In this document: positions 48,639 to 59,320 of the stretch, one piece after another
Layout: every line of letters begins with the position of its first letter
How positions within the stretch are numbered: the first letter of the stretch is position 1
Assembly: GCA_018398805.1 (NCBI GenBank)
Contig: JAGFBZ010002379.1
Coordinates: 3,236,001 to 3,300,000, forward strand
Length of the DNA: 64,000 nucleotides
Direction of reading: 5' to 3'
DNA from: Hirundichthys speculiger
Lineage: Eukaryota > Chordata > Actinopteri > Beloniformes > Exocoetidae
The notes under the pieces: model-generated
Seen by the model: only the letters and a program-made list of their open reading frames with translations
Told to the model about the DNA's origin: nothing
The model's database searches: none
Position numbers and translations under genes: made by a program

Positions 48639-49256
48639 TCATTCCACGATCCTCCGCACATCCTTCTCCACAATGTCCTTGAGGATCTGGGGCGGCTGCT
48701 TCTGAGGTTTGTCTTCCATCAGCTTCTTAATTTTGCCGTTACGTTTAGATGAAGCTGGGCTGCTCCACCTGAAATGAGTCATCCGGTATGTCCCATCTTT
48801 TCTCTCCTGCAGGCCCAAAGGTCCATTTACTCTGGAGCTGACCCTGGACCTCTGCAAACCCTGATTTTGTTGACTTCCTTCGTGAGCGCCAACCTTTGCA
48901 TCGCCCTTGTTGCTGCCCAGATGCCTGCGAGCCCTAAATGGGAAGCTGCTCTCAGAGGAGCTACCTCCCTCCAGAGAAGAGGCAAACACTTTAACTGGTC
49001 GGCGTTTACGTCCTGAGGGCTTCCCCCAGCGGAAATGCTCCATGGAATATGAACGACGCTTGTCGCTGTGAGCTTTCAGATGTGACTCTAATATTTTGTC
49101 TTCGGCTAGAGTGGCCAGAATGATGCTGAGTAAGAGGTCGTCATCGTAGTCATCATCATTATTGTCATCATCATAATTGTCATCAACTGGAGGGGCAGAT
49201 GCATCCAGCTGTTGGATTTCACTTTGGATCTCAGACTCGCACAGGCGAACACAGTC
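48639..49256 (-). CDS. pomcb: Pro-opiomelanocortin B, main hormone exon
   Basis: The acceptor is 'taatgtag', and 618 nt encode residues 41-245 and a TGA. In order: 'DCVRLCESE' (second half of the N-terminal Cys region, Cys42 and Cys46); an Asp-rich tract at 65-80; KRR at 106-108; ACTH at 109-149, starting SYSMEHFRWGKPSG and followed by RKRRPVKV; ArgArg at 150-151; a joining segment; RK; beta-MSH at about 194-207 (DGTYRMTHFRWSSP); KR at 211-212; then 33 residues starting NGKIKKLMED in place of beta-endorphin. The opioid core YGGF(M/L) is absent. Gamma-MSH is also absent, as in teleosts generally. The prohormone is cut by PC1/PC2 in pituitary and hypothalamic cells, and the products act on melanocortin receptors. 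Opioid loss points to the 'b' paralogue. Confidence 0.95.
   Translation of the reverse strand, partial: DCVRLCESEIQSEIQQLDASAPPVDDNYDDDNNDDDYDDDLLLSIILATLAEDKILESHLKAHSDKRRSYSMEHFRWGKPSGRKRRPVKVFASSLEGGSSSESSFPFRARRHLGSNKGDAKVGAHEGSQQNQGLQRSRVSSRVNGPLGLQERKDGTYRMTHFRWSSPASSKRNGKIKKLMEDKPQKQPPQILKDIVEKDVRRIVE
49137..49184 (-). repeat. pomcb: In-frame GAT/GAC repeat coding an Asp-rich tract in pomcb
   Basis: Sixteen codons, mostly GAT/GAC with some AAT and TAT/TAC, encode 'DDNYDDDNNDDDYDDD' between the N-terminal Cys region and ACTH. It looks like an expanded trinucleotide microsatellite kept in frame. Length polymorphism is likely. Confidence 0.8.
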
Positions 49257-51214
49257 CTACATTAGAGAAATAAATATCAGTCTATTACAATTTTTAAAAA
49301 TAGAAACAACATTAATAGAAATGTGTAGTTTTCTAAAGTATAACAAAAACTTAAATCTTAGCTGTGTTCATTTCTTTGAAGCTTGATTTAACAGAAACCA
49401 GTACAAAAACATGGTGTCCATTGTCTTCATTTGTTTTTAGATGTCTCTTTGCGAATTCCGCTTTTTACAAACTAATCAGTGACAGGTGAGTGTGTCAGGA
49501 CTGGCTATAAAAAGGGATCCAGAATGCCACGGTGTGCTAAGACCAACTGGGAAGGTAATGGTAGCCTTGTGTTTCTTGAGGAAACCAAACTAATGAGCTC
49601 TAACTCTGTTGGAACCTTGTAAAACCAAAATGCTGAAAACGTTGGGTCATTGTTTAGAATGGAAATTAAAGACATAATGCAATCTTATAAATCCATATTT
49701 CATTCACATTAGATCAAAGAAAGATTATTAAATGTTGAATATCAGACATTCCCTCTTCTTTCAACAAAAGCCCACATACATCTGGGAAACGAGGAGACCA
49801 GCTGCTGGGGTTTTGGAGAATGTTATATCCTTCCTGTCTCACACAGGATTTGAGCTGCTCAATAGCCCTGAGTTACATTTTTTCATTTCATGATGCACCA
49901 AATGTACTAAATGTGCCAAACTTCAGCATCAGGTCATCAGTTAGTTCAAAAATAAATATTTAAGTGAGAAAAATCCAGAAAAACTAGATCTTTCAGTTTA
50001 TATTGTAACTAATACTGTAACATGATTCAAGGAGTCTGGGAAAAGGTCTGTGTAGAGCAGACCGAGGTAAGAAACCACTGTTGGATGCTCGTGCTCTGAG
50101 TCCTTAGGCTACACTTGATTGTGTATGCGTGTAAATACCATTGAATGCAAAAACTTATATTGGATCCTAAGGGAGAAATATGCCACACCAAGGCCAGGTC
50201 TTTTCCTGAAAGTCTGTGGTTATTTCAGCGGTACAATGCCAGACCTCATTTTACATTATCTAAAACAGCTTGTTTTCATAAAACACAATCTGTGTGCTTT
50301 ACAAGCCTGCCAGAGGTCCAGAGCTGTCTCTTATTAAAAATCTTATTTTGAAAAGGTGCTATGATGAGGATAATCAAACAATGGCGACCATGGACTGAGC
50401 AGCTGAAATTTCCTGTTCAGTGAAAAACTATTTAACAAAATGCATATAAGATATTGTATTTCCTGTTTCATCTTAGAAACCTTTTTTTTTCTTCCAGGAA
50501 ATAATGTTTAGAGGAACTTTTCTGACAAGAGAAGTGGGGTAATGTTTTTAGAATGAAGGTCTCTTCCTATTGGCACATTGGTGTCAATATGTCACCTGTC
50601 TCTCAAACCAGAGATCTGATTTGCTTTTGATTTGCATATGATGGCTGTTTCACATATTTTGCATCTGTTTGGAGCACTGGTTTTGTATAGTCTCAGAAAT
50701 TTATGTTATATATTTGAAAGGAAAATTTACATGTGACCAGTAGTGAATAGGTACCCTAATCCTAACCTGCTCAAATCTTTACTAAAATTGCCCACAATAG
50801 ACTCTGTTGCCTATAGAGATATGGTTTTTTGGTTTGTCTATTACTGTATGTATATGCCCCTAGCTAATGTAGTTCTTAGTTAGATAGCTAGACTTTAATG
50901 TGAAGTATTCAGCATAAAAATTATTTTTTTTTATCAAAATTGATAAATTGTGATAAGCCAATTCATGAAAATTCTAATTAATATTAATACACGTACTGTA
51001 TCTATATACTACTAGCTAATGTAAACTGCGAGCTACAGACTAAAAAGACCAAACCTTAAATAGGCATCAAATTTGTTATAGGACACTTTAGGTTAATGTA
51101 AGGAGACTATGATAAGTTAAATGTTAGTGTTGTATAGTGTGTTGTTTAGGTTAAAGTAAGACTTAGATTAGATCCAGGTTAAGGTTATACTCCATTAGGT
51201 TGTTTCCACACGTA

Positions 51215-51850
51215 ATTTGGTGCTCATGGAGGCGCGGCCTCCGTGAGCACGATATTATAATGCATATTCTTTCAGTTATTTCGGTTGTTTTCAGTGTCGC
51301 TCAAACGCCACACCAAATATCACGTGACGACGGTCAATACTGCCATTGGTCAATAAAAGTCTTCTCACAACGTCATGTTTCCATAACAACCAGCCTGAAG
51401 CGAAGAGCGGAAAAGCATGGGAACACAACAACTACAGGTTGTTGAGCCAGAGTTGGCCGTTTTTCCTCTATACTATTTATTTGTGCTGCTCCAGACGGGA
51501 TAAATGATGTAAATGAAGCGGCTGGAAGTCTTTTCCCCCGTGTCTGCTAGCGTTACTTTCTTTCGTCGTGTTTACGTTCCCCCTCACAACCAAGCACGTG
51601 CCGTCCAACAGACTACGGAAGCCTCTTTAGCTCAAATATGTGCTGCACACCCTGTAGTTGTGTCGGCCCGAGGTCTTGAGTTCTCACGGTACAGACGAAC
51701 CGCTCTAGAGTCGGACGACAGCCGTACCGAGACCCCCTCTTTCAACCGCCCTTGGTACGGCCGTTTTGGTGCGCAGCAGAGTGCGGTTGTTGCGTTCACA
51801 CCGACCCAAGTGAACGGACTCATTTTCAGAACCCTTTGGGTCGACCTAAA
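51215..51850. repeat. CpG-rich segment, probably part of a dispersed element
   Basis: This segment has far more CpG than its surroundings. It starts with a 14-bp hairpin with one mismatch (51220-51233 and 51237-51250). It contains 'attggtcaataaaag', 'atcacgtgacgacgg' and a 'gttgcgttcacaccgaccca' stretch of the kind seen in dispersed fish repeats. An alternative is a small CpG-island promoter inside the intron. The sequence does not decide. Confidence 0.35.
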
Positions 51851-52193
51851 TAGCTGTGAACACGACCTGAATGTACTTAAATGATTCTAGCGAATGTAGG
51901 ACACTATCTTGATTGTGCATGAGAAACAGACCTTAAACTGACCTAAAATGTGATTTGTGTTGCACACAGCTCTAATAACCCCATCTGAGGCAAATTGATT
52001 TTACGCAGATGTTCAAAGAATTATAGCCCACATATTTGAATCTAATTTAAAGGAGGTATTTTGAGGGAGTATGGTATGACAGTTATTTCAAAATAGAAAT
52101 ATTGTGATAGAATGTCCCCCAGTGTGTTACAGAAAAATTTAGGTTAATGTAAGGACATTACGATAAAATAAATATTACAGTATTATTGGTTTA

Positions 52194-52460
52194 GTGGGCG
52201 GCACGGTGGCTTGGTGGTTAGCACTGTTGCCTCACAGCAAGAAGGTTCCTGGTTTGAACCTCAGCCCGGGCCTTTCTGTGTGGAGTTTGAATGTTCCCCC
52301 CGTGTTTGCGTGGGTTTCCTCTGGGTACTCCAGCTTCCTCCCACAGTCCAAAGACATGCACGTTAGGTTAATTAGTGGTTCTAAATTGTCCATAGGAGTG
52401 ATTGTGAGTGTGCATGGTTGTTCGTCTTTGTGTGATGGACTGGCGACCTAATCTCTTACT
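52194..52460 (+). repeat. Common fish dispersed repeat ('ggcggcacggtggc' family)
   Basis: The text starts 'gggcggcacggtggcttggt' and continues with 'ttagcactgttgcctcacag', 'tgtgtggagtttgaatgttc', 'cctcccacagtccaaagaca' and 'tgtgatggactggcgaccta'. I recognise this as a very abundant teleost repeat. Its class is not certain to me (SINE-like or other non-autonomous). Confidence 0.7.
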
Positions 52461-53605
52461 GAGACTAAGCTTGCTACTAGCTGGGACATATAGGAAAAAG
52501 AGTTTATCTAAGACCTAAGATGTTTTACATTAGACCTTCAATGAATATCATGAGATTATGATAAACTGTGTTTCCGGGGCAGGTTAGCTTTCCAGAGGAC
52601 GTTAGGTTGATTCAAGGCAATTGTTTGAAGTTATATATTATGTGTTGCAGGATATGCAGGATAACTCTTGTTTTGAAGTAATAACCGTAATGGGGTGATT
52701 TCAGCCAGATGTTCAAAGAATTACTTATATAACACCAATATGATTGATATACTTTTGTCATATTTCTGGCATCTGAAAATGCTCCAACAGTAATTTGAAC
52801 TATTCTGGGGTATGAAAATGATTTGTCTCAAAATGTTTGCTGCATTTACACTTTTTGCCGATGAGCCAATGATTTTCACTCAAATAAGTAAAAATTTAAC
52901 AGTGTCGGATTTTCAGTTTAACCCATTTGTCACTTGTTGAACCTTCTGACAAAAATGGAGTGCTCATTCCCTTAAAATCAACCCTGCACTCTCAGGTGGG
53001 ACAAAACTGTTCTCAAATAAAAATCATAACATGGATAAAAGCACGCTTACAGTAGCTCCTTGGACATATCTAACATCTAAGTGGTTTTGAGATCATAATA
53101 ATGTTTAACAACTGTTGAATTAACAGAAGACTAGATATGCTCAGTACATGTCATTACATGTCATGAACAATCTTTTCTTATATCCAGTTTAGCAGCAGTA
53201 AACAGCTGTTACATAAAGTAAAGTATAAAGTATATAAAATGTAGGTGGTAAAATTTCAATTTTGTAAGTGCTTGAAGAACATGTTTTCCATGCTGCCTTA
53301 AAAGTAAGAAGTAAGAAAGGTTCAGAAAAGTCTAAAGAAAAAATGTGTGACATGACAGAATGCACAAGAACTGTTTTAATTTAGCCTTCAGGGGAAATTT
53401 TAAACTACTTTCTCCTGAAACAAGAATAGACTTTAAGCACACTATGACTTCTATTTATATGTCATTATCTTTTCCTCCCTTTAGGTTGGTCAAAGTCTCA
53501 TTTGTCTTACTAATACTGATTTGACACTGTAATGAGCTCTAATGATAGTAGGAAAAAGGAATGAGAAGAAAATGACAATAGACAACCAGGGAGACAGTAA
53601 CTTAC

Positions 53606-53769
53606 TAGTATCTGGTCCTTGTTGCTCAAATCGCTGCATCTTGAAGTGTCCAAGCACACCGAGTTGAATCCGGGGACATACATGAATGCCATCACGACCA
53701 TAAATAACCAGGACAGGCACATCATCTTCAGCTTGGACCAAACAACACAAACTCAAGTAGGGTTTTGAG
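53606..53769 (-). CDS. pomcb: Pro-opiomelanocortin B, signal-peptide exon
   Basis: The acceptor 'tttcttttcag' precedes a 44-nt leader, then ATG at 53725-53723. The 120 coding nt end CAGATACTA|gtaagt (donor 53605-53604), phase 0. The 40 residues are a signal peptide (about MMCLSWLFMVVMAFMYVPGF-NS) followed by VCLDTSRCSDLSNKDQIL, matching the start of N-POMC (human WCLESSQCQDLTTESNLL). Cys24 and Cys30 pair with Cys42 and Cys46 of the next exon in the family. A second ATG directly follows the first; either gives a working signal peptide. Confidence 0.92.
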
Positions 53770-56589
53770 CTGAAAAGAAAGACAGCAGGGTGAAAGTGAT
53801 GAAAATGTACTCAGAACACTAGAAAGAATTCAGTCCCAAAAGAATAAGTTAATCTCTTAAACACCCTAAACAGTATGTAAAAAAAAGAAGAACAAATGCA
53901 GTTGATGTCTCCTGATCATTGCAGTTGCATAATACCTTCTTCACTTACATAACTCTTAAGTACCAGCTCTTAAAATGATAGCACTGAAGAATTTCAAGCT
54001 GTGTGTCAAGGTTGAATAATTATTGAGCTCAAATATCAATGGACATCATTTGTCTTGCAGCTGGCATTACACATCTTCTAACAGATGGTCTTGTTTTTCA
54101 GCGGCGCATTAATCTGAAAGTGGTTAATGAACGCAAGAGTGTTTCAGAGATTACGTAAACTCTCTCCTGTCAGGTTTTTTTCCAAAGACACTAAGGATTT
54201 GTGTAAAGATCGCCAATAGCATGGTGGAGTTTTAAAAAGAAGGTTTATATGGTCATGTATAATTATAGAGGGCAGGGCATCTTTCTACCAATTTACTTAT
54301 TTTTCCATGTGAGGTTCTCATAAAAGACTGATATATTGAACTGTCAACTGAAACCAGTAGAGCAATTTTAGTTAGAAAAAGCAATGCTGTGCTTAAAAGT
54401 AAAGACCAAACTATATTTCTCTGAGAAGCACAAATCCAGCCATTTACACTACTCTGAATACAGACTTTCTAATTATAATTCCTTTTTTTTTATGTAGTCT
54501 CACTTGTAGACCTGTAGTTTTCAAAGGCAAACATGTAATCCAACACAATGTTGGAAATATCCACATCCATTTGTTCCTGTTAAAGAGCTGTACTGGGAGT
54601 TCATTCATGTCTCTTTGCCGAATCTTTCAAAATAAAAGCATTCAACTGGGCAAAACGCCCTTTGAAAAGGTTAACATGTTAATAAGAAACTAATAAAATA
54701 CTCATTTACAGGCTGATCTTGTTTTGATGAATCTACCTAAAGAGGTTTTCATGCAAAAAAAAGAAAGCATATTTGTCATACTGCTTATTGCTGCAGGGCC
54801 TCTTTTCCACCTCAGTGTGAGAGGCTCTTTTAACCAACCCCCCCCCTCCTCCCCAAACACCCGAGTCTGCTCTGATTTTTCAACTGACTGCCTAAAGATG
54901 AGACTGTGTCAGGCAGTTGCACCTTCTCTATTTGACTAGTTGCAAACTAACTATCGGGCATTATGTGTCATGAGACAAAGACTTAGTATCACTAGTTTAT
55001 AATTTCAGCATTTGAGCTGAAAAACAAGCAAAACTGCAATAACAGAACATTTTAAAAGAGAAAAGAAATCATTAACTAAATCATTCAAAAATATTCAGAA
55101 ACATTAAAAATAATTTTAAAAAAAGGAAATTAAAGAAAAATTTTATCCACAGATTTTTGTTCATGTTTTGATTGAATGACTGCAGCGTCATCTCATGTCT
55201 CTGATATCATTATGGTGCTGTAGTTGTGCTATTTTCTTCCATAGCTTTAAGGACATATGATATCCCAGAATTTGTTGGCGTTTAATTGAATCCATGCCCA
55301 AAGCATAATTGATCAACCTCATGTTCATTTCGTGAAATGTCGTCAAACAAACATACCTTTTCTAATTGCAGCCTCAGACGCTTTTTTCCTTTTTAAATCT
55401 AATTAGAGCACATGCCTTGTATTAAAAGTGTGTCACTTGATAGATGAGATTCCTCGGAGTCTTAGTTTGTTTCCCATAATGTTCCCTTTCTTTCTTCAAT
55501 ATAAAAATAGTCCGAATCAAGACGAATGCCCTTGTAAATCTATAATTAAATGCTTCTTAACTTTATGTACTTTAGAGCTCAGTTAAAATTCTCTTCCCTT
55601 ATGCATTCAGAGAAAGAGAAAATTTTACCAGGAATGGCCAAGCATTAGTATAACACAATAGTTCCCTATTTGTTCCTACAGAGTGGCTCAAAATTTAATC
55701 AAACAACTTTGTTAAGAAAAAATCTGAGTAAGTATTTCATTAAATAAGCTGTCACAGTTTGTAACTATTGATGTTTTATCACCTTTTGTGCAACTTCCAA
55801 TGTGAAAGGAGAAATGCAGCTATGGAAGGACACATTCTAGAAAAAATATGAGGAAGGTGTCAAACTAATTAATAAAAAATGACTCAAATCATTGGCTATG
55901 ATGGACTTCTCATCTGTTTGTGCACTGTGTAAAACCTTTTCTTTGACTTCATGTTTTTTTTTTAATCATCAATCTGATAATTAAAGTGGCATCTTATAAA
56001 GGGTTGATACAGAGGCAGGAAATCAGAATGCAGCCCCAGGTTTCGTAGGTGCGAACATTTTGCAGCTCCTCCAGAAAACCTCACCCCACATTTTGTCAAC
56101 TGAGCACTATGCATGGATGAAACATTAAACAGGGGAACTATTATTTTCTGGGAAATTACATCCTGTTGTTCCTCCCTCTCTCTTCCGTGATTATAACTAG
56201 TGACTCCTCGGTGGGCCATCGTCTTCTTTACTCTGGCAGAAATTTGTCTCTTCCTGCGGTATGAGTCACTCAGCTGAGCTCTACATAGATCCACAGTCAC
56301 ACAACAAGCTTTAAAGCTGCTACTAAGAAAGTGCTTAAATTGTGTTATTGTGTGATAGTTTTGTGAGATAGGTCTACATTATGTTGGTTCACATCAGTGC
56401 AAAGCATGTCAGATTTGACTCAAACCTTTACAAAGCAAAAGCAGATGCACATTTTATAAAAATGCCAGAAATTCTTCATAAGTGTTTTATTTTTTCAATA
56501 AAGCTATTTGTTCAGTAAAAGAGCAAGATAACCCAATGCACTTTTATCTGTGACCCATAGATAAGTGAGAATTTTAAAAAAAATCTTAC
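53770..56589 (-). other. pomcb: pomcb intron 1 (2.8 kb)
   Basis: This intron separates the non-coding exon from the signal-peptide exon, as in other POMC genes. It is AT-rich. The minus-strand frame 55962-56300 (112 codons) is unsupported, and no repeat is recognised with confidence. Confidence 0.6.
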
Positions 56590-56743
56590 CATTAAGTGAT
56601 TGTCTCTCTCTTCTTGTTGTTTCTCACTGCTTTTGTCCACAGATCTTCCGCATAGGCAACACTCAGCTGTGGTCCCTCTTCTGCTTTCCTTTTTTCTCTC
56701 TGCTCTGTAATGAAAAGCTCAGCAGGAGATGGGTCTGCTGTAT
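56590..56743 (-). other. pomcb: pomcb non-coding exon 1 (5'UTR)
   Basis: The exon ends at a good donor, 'aatg|gtaaga' (56589-56588). The upstream limit is inferred at about 30 nt below the TATA box, giving roughly 150 nt. An untranslated first exon is the normal POMC structure. The start site is not measured. Confidence 0.6.
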
Positions 56744-56766
56744 CTTGCTTAGAGGAGGAAAGCTCT

Positions 56767-56773
56767 TTTTATA
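56767..56773 (-). promoter_or_regulatory. pomcb: TATA box of pomcb
   Basis: The minus strand reads 'gtgtctataaaaagagct'. TATAAAA lies about 180 nt upstream of the exon 1 donor, fitting the compact TATA promoter of vertebrate POMC genes. Confidence 0.7.
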
Positions 56774-56827
56774 GACACAAGAAGTAAAGAGCGTCGAGTG
56801 TCAAGGACTTTGGGTGTAATTGAGGTG

Positions 56828-56835
56828 AGACGTCA
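56828..56835 (-). promoter_or_regulatory. pomcb: CRE-like site upstream of the pomcb TATA box
   Basis: The minus strand reads TGACGTCT, one base from the cAMP response element TGACGTCA, about 55 nt upstream of the TATA box. POMC transcription is known to respond to CRH through cAMP, so a site here would fit. It is a single motif match only. Confidence 0.35.
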
Positions 56836-56839
56836 CTTA

Positions 56840-58130
56840 CTCCTCTCTGAATGGGAAGAGTCTGAGTGGTTTTGCATATGGCCACCCACACACTTTCTCA
56901 TCAGTAGTGCAGGCTCCTTTCATCAGATAAAAGATCAAGCACAAGTGAAATTCCTAACTCACCCCCCTCTTTAAGTCCCGTCTGTTTGGGAAACACTAAA
57001 AACTCTTCAGGGAATTATTGGTATATTTTATTGCCCTTATTTTCATTATCAGATAGATCTCCTGTTATATGAGCTGTTTATTTGTGCCCCGACGTTGCTA
57101 ATCCCTCAAAGGTCATTACTAATCACTCCCCTCTGGAAACTGTGAGCCACAGCTTTTTAAAGAGTGTGTGTGTGTGAAATCAATTGGACAGACTCAATCG
57201 TTTCTCTGTGGTTCTTGTTTAAGCAGGTGTGCATGTCCCCCTTTGTGGAAACTTCATTAGGAGGACCCAAGCCACTGAGTAGATGTCACGACTACACCTC
57301 AGTGGAGAAGATGCACTCACTCACATGCACACATACAAGGCTTTATGACAGGAAATGTTCCACTCTAGAAAAATATCTCTTTCTGTTTGCTTGTTTAATG
57401 CTAGCTCCACGTGTGTATAGAATTTTTTTTTTTATGTACAAGGACATACCACAAAGAATAACAGAAAGAAAATAAAACTGCTAAGCCTCTAACTATCTGG
57501 CTCTAAGCCACTCTGGACTCTTTTCTGACATTTGAACTTCTCACCCAATTTTGTAGACTCATACCAGCCACCCTGTTGAAAAAAACTAATCTCAGTCACT
57601 TATATTTGCACTCTTATTCCTTTTATTGCTAACCCAGGTTCATGACCAAAGGTGAGAGCAGACACTTGGACCAACTGGTTTTGCTCAGCTCCTCCTTCAC
57701 CATTAAAACCACATTACACAAGAAATTGCACCCATTGTATGGCCAGTCTAATGGTCCATTTGTCCATTACATGTGAACAAGCCCCGAAGACACTGAAGGT
57801 CCTCTTCCGGAAGACAATCATGTCCTCACATTTGGAGGTATTATGCTGCATCACAGACGCATCAAATTTCTAACTTAGATTCATGAGCAAATGGGACCTT
57901 AGTCATCAAAGCCCACTCAAAGTGTTTGGCTTCGTTTCTCCACCTGAGAAGTGGTTTAGAGACACTGCTCATCTTTTTGCACCCCTACTAGACAGCATGC
58001 TTTCCCTTATATTTAAAAAATGTTGTGTCTCTGGGGTTAATTTTTCTGTCATAGTGAACAAAAACTCTGGTATAGCACATTCATAACTCTGTTTGAAATA
58101 TATCAATGTATCTTAAAGTTTGATGCACCA
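56840..58130. other. Region upstream of pomcb
   Basis: Presumed distal promoter DNA. The minus-strand segment at about 57490-57680 contains 'caacagggtggctggtatga', with 'gggtgagaagttc' and 'agagtggc'. This resembles a decayed dispersed fish repeat ('cgcagggtggctgggctctc...gtgagaagctc'). No gene is supported; the frames at 57164, 57652 and 57883 are not recognised. Confidence 0.4.
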
Positions 58131-58134
58131 TCCT

Positions 58135-58604
58135 TTTGAATAAAACTTAGTCTAGTCCCACAAATTGATCTGAATTAATTTGTTCTTTTTGTTCAGCTTC
58201 TTTAAGTCACTGGCTCTGATGCTGCTCTCCCAAAAGATGACTGCAGATAGGACTGCACTCTCCATAACAGACTTAGAGAAGATATGTCACATCTTCCTGC
58301 AAAAGGACTTTAGTTTCCTCAAGACATAAAGTCAGCTCTGTCCCTTCTCTTAGATAGCATCAGTGTTGGATCTCCAGTCCAGTCTGACGTCCAGGTGAGC
58401 ATTGAGGTTTTTATACTCCTCCACCACCTCCACTTCCTCCCCCGTGATAGAAATGCTGTTTGAGATAGTCCTGACTCTCCTAAAATCCACAATCATCTCC
58501 TTTGTCTTGTTCACATTCAAGATGAGATGATTATTCTCACACCACAAAGCGGTCCACCAGTTGTCTGTACTCAGTCTTTTGTCCACCATTGATACACCCA
58601 ACAA
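58135..58604 (-). pseudogene. LINE reverse-transcriptase fragment
   Basis: The minus strand encodes 'CENNHLILNVNKTKEMIVDF', then 'EEVEVVEEYKNLNAHLDVRL' and 'DWRSNTDAI', the region after the catalytic domain of a fish LINE (normally '..LNVKKTKEMIVDFR..YKYLGVHLD..'). Further remnants ('VMESAVLSAVIFWESSIRAS') follow down to about 58200. It is truncated and frameshifted. Confidence 0.7.
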
Positions 58605-58909
58605 CTTCAGAGTGAGTATTTCTGCAGATAACAGGACTCAGATTTAGGAAACCTGTTGAATGTTGATGTTTATAATAAGTAAACAAGATGATTTACCTGG
58701 AGAAGCCTCTGTAGCTTAAATCCATTATATTAAGTAAGGAAATCAAACATTTTGTTGAGGCCAGTTAACTGAAACAATTTGCTCCAATTTGATTCCCACT
58801 TTTACTGCCAGATCTAAAATGTTAATTCTCCCTTGCAAATATAGAAAATCGTGAGGCCAGTTGCACTATCAGTTAGCATGTGGCTAATTTAGGTATGGTT
58901 TTTAAAGGT

Positions 58910-59320
58910 AAGGTAAGTGATTCTATTCGATTTTCAACCACAAACACTTTTTGTCACATTCAGTGAATATCTCTTGAGCACCCCTGAGCTGCTCATCGTG
59001 TGAATATACTGTTAAACAAATAAATTCTTTATACACAACCCTGGCTCTATAAAAACAAACAAATAAACCAAAAACAAAAACCACACCTAACGAACATTGC
59101 AACTCCAATCACCTACAGGGGGAGGGCTCATGCTTATGCACGAGGTGGAGGAGGAGGGGAGGCTTCGGAGCGTTAGAAGGATTCGGAAGGAGGACATTAA
59201 AAAAAAAAATTGGAGCGCATAAAGGATCAAAAACTGAAGAACTCTGCAGACGTCGGCAGAAAATTTGGATTGCACAAATAAACCGCAAAGATTTCATGTT
59301 CTGATCATCCAAGGTAAGAC
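58910..59320. repeat. Probable dispersed repeat with a CpG-rich part
   Basis: 'aagtgattctattcgatttt' and 'tttttgtcacattcagtgaa' followed by 'gagggctcatgcttatgcac' and 'ggaggaggaggggaggcttc' form a combination typical of a dispersed fish repeat. The end 'catccaag|gtaagac' at about 59311-59318 would also fit a first exon with a splice donor. The repeat reading is preferred but uncertain. Confidence 0.35.

Larger units (their letters stand above)
49257..53605 (-). other. pomcb: pomcb intron 2 (4.35 kb) rich in repeats
   Basis: The intron contains a CpG-rich segment (about 51215-51850), a dispersed repeat beginning 'gggcggcacggtggcttggt' (52194-52460), and two related AT-rich modules on either side of it. 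The frame 51513-51884 (123 codons) has no recognisable domain. No hormone-coding sequence is seen. Confidence 0.6.

Noticed and set aside
51513..51884. 123-codon plus-strand frame in pomcb intron 2
   Set aside because: High CpG content lowers stop frequency there. It has no recognisable domain, and the segment looks like part of a dispersed element.
55962..56300. 112-codon minus-strand frame in pomcb intron 1
   Set aside because: It lies between the non-coding exon and the signal-peptide exon. It has no homology known to me and no matching splice signals.
59100..59318. Possible first exon of a further gene ending at 'catccaag|gtaagac'
   Set aside because: The surrounding text resembles a dispersed fish repeat and no downstream coding exon was seen; noted in the feature list only as uncertain.
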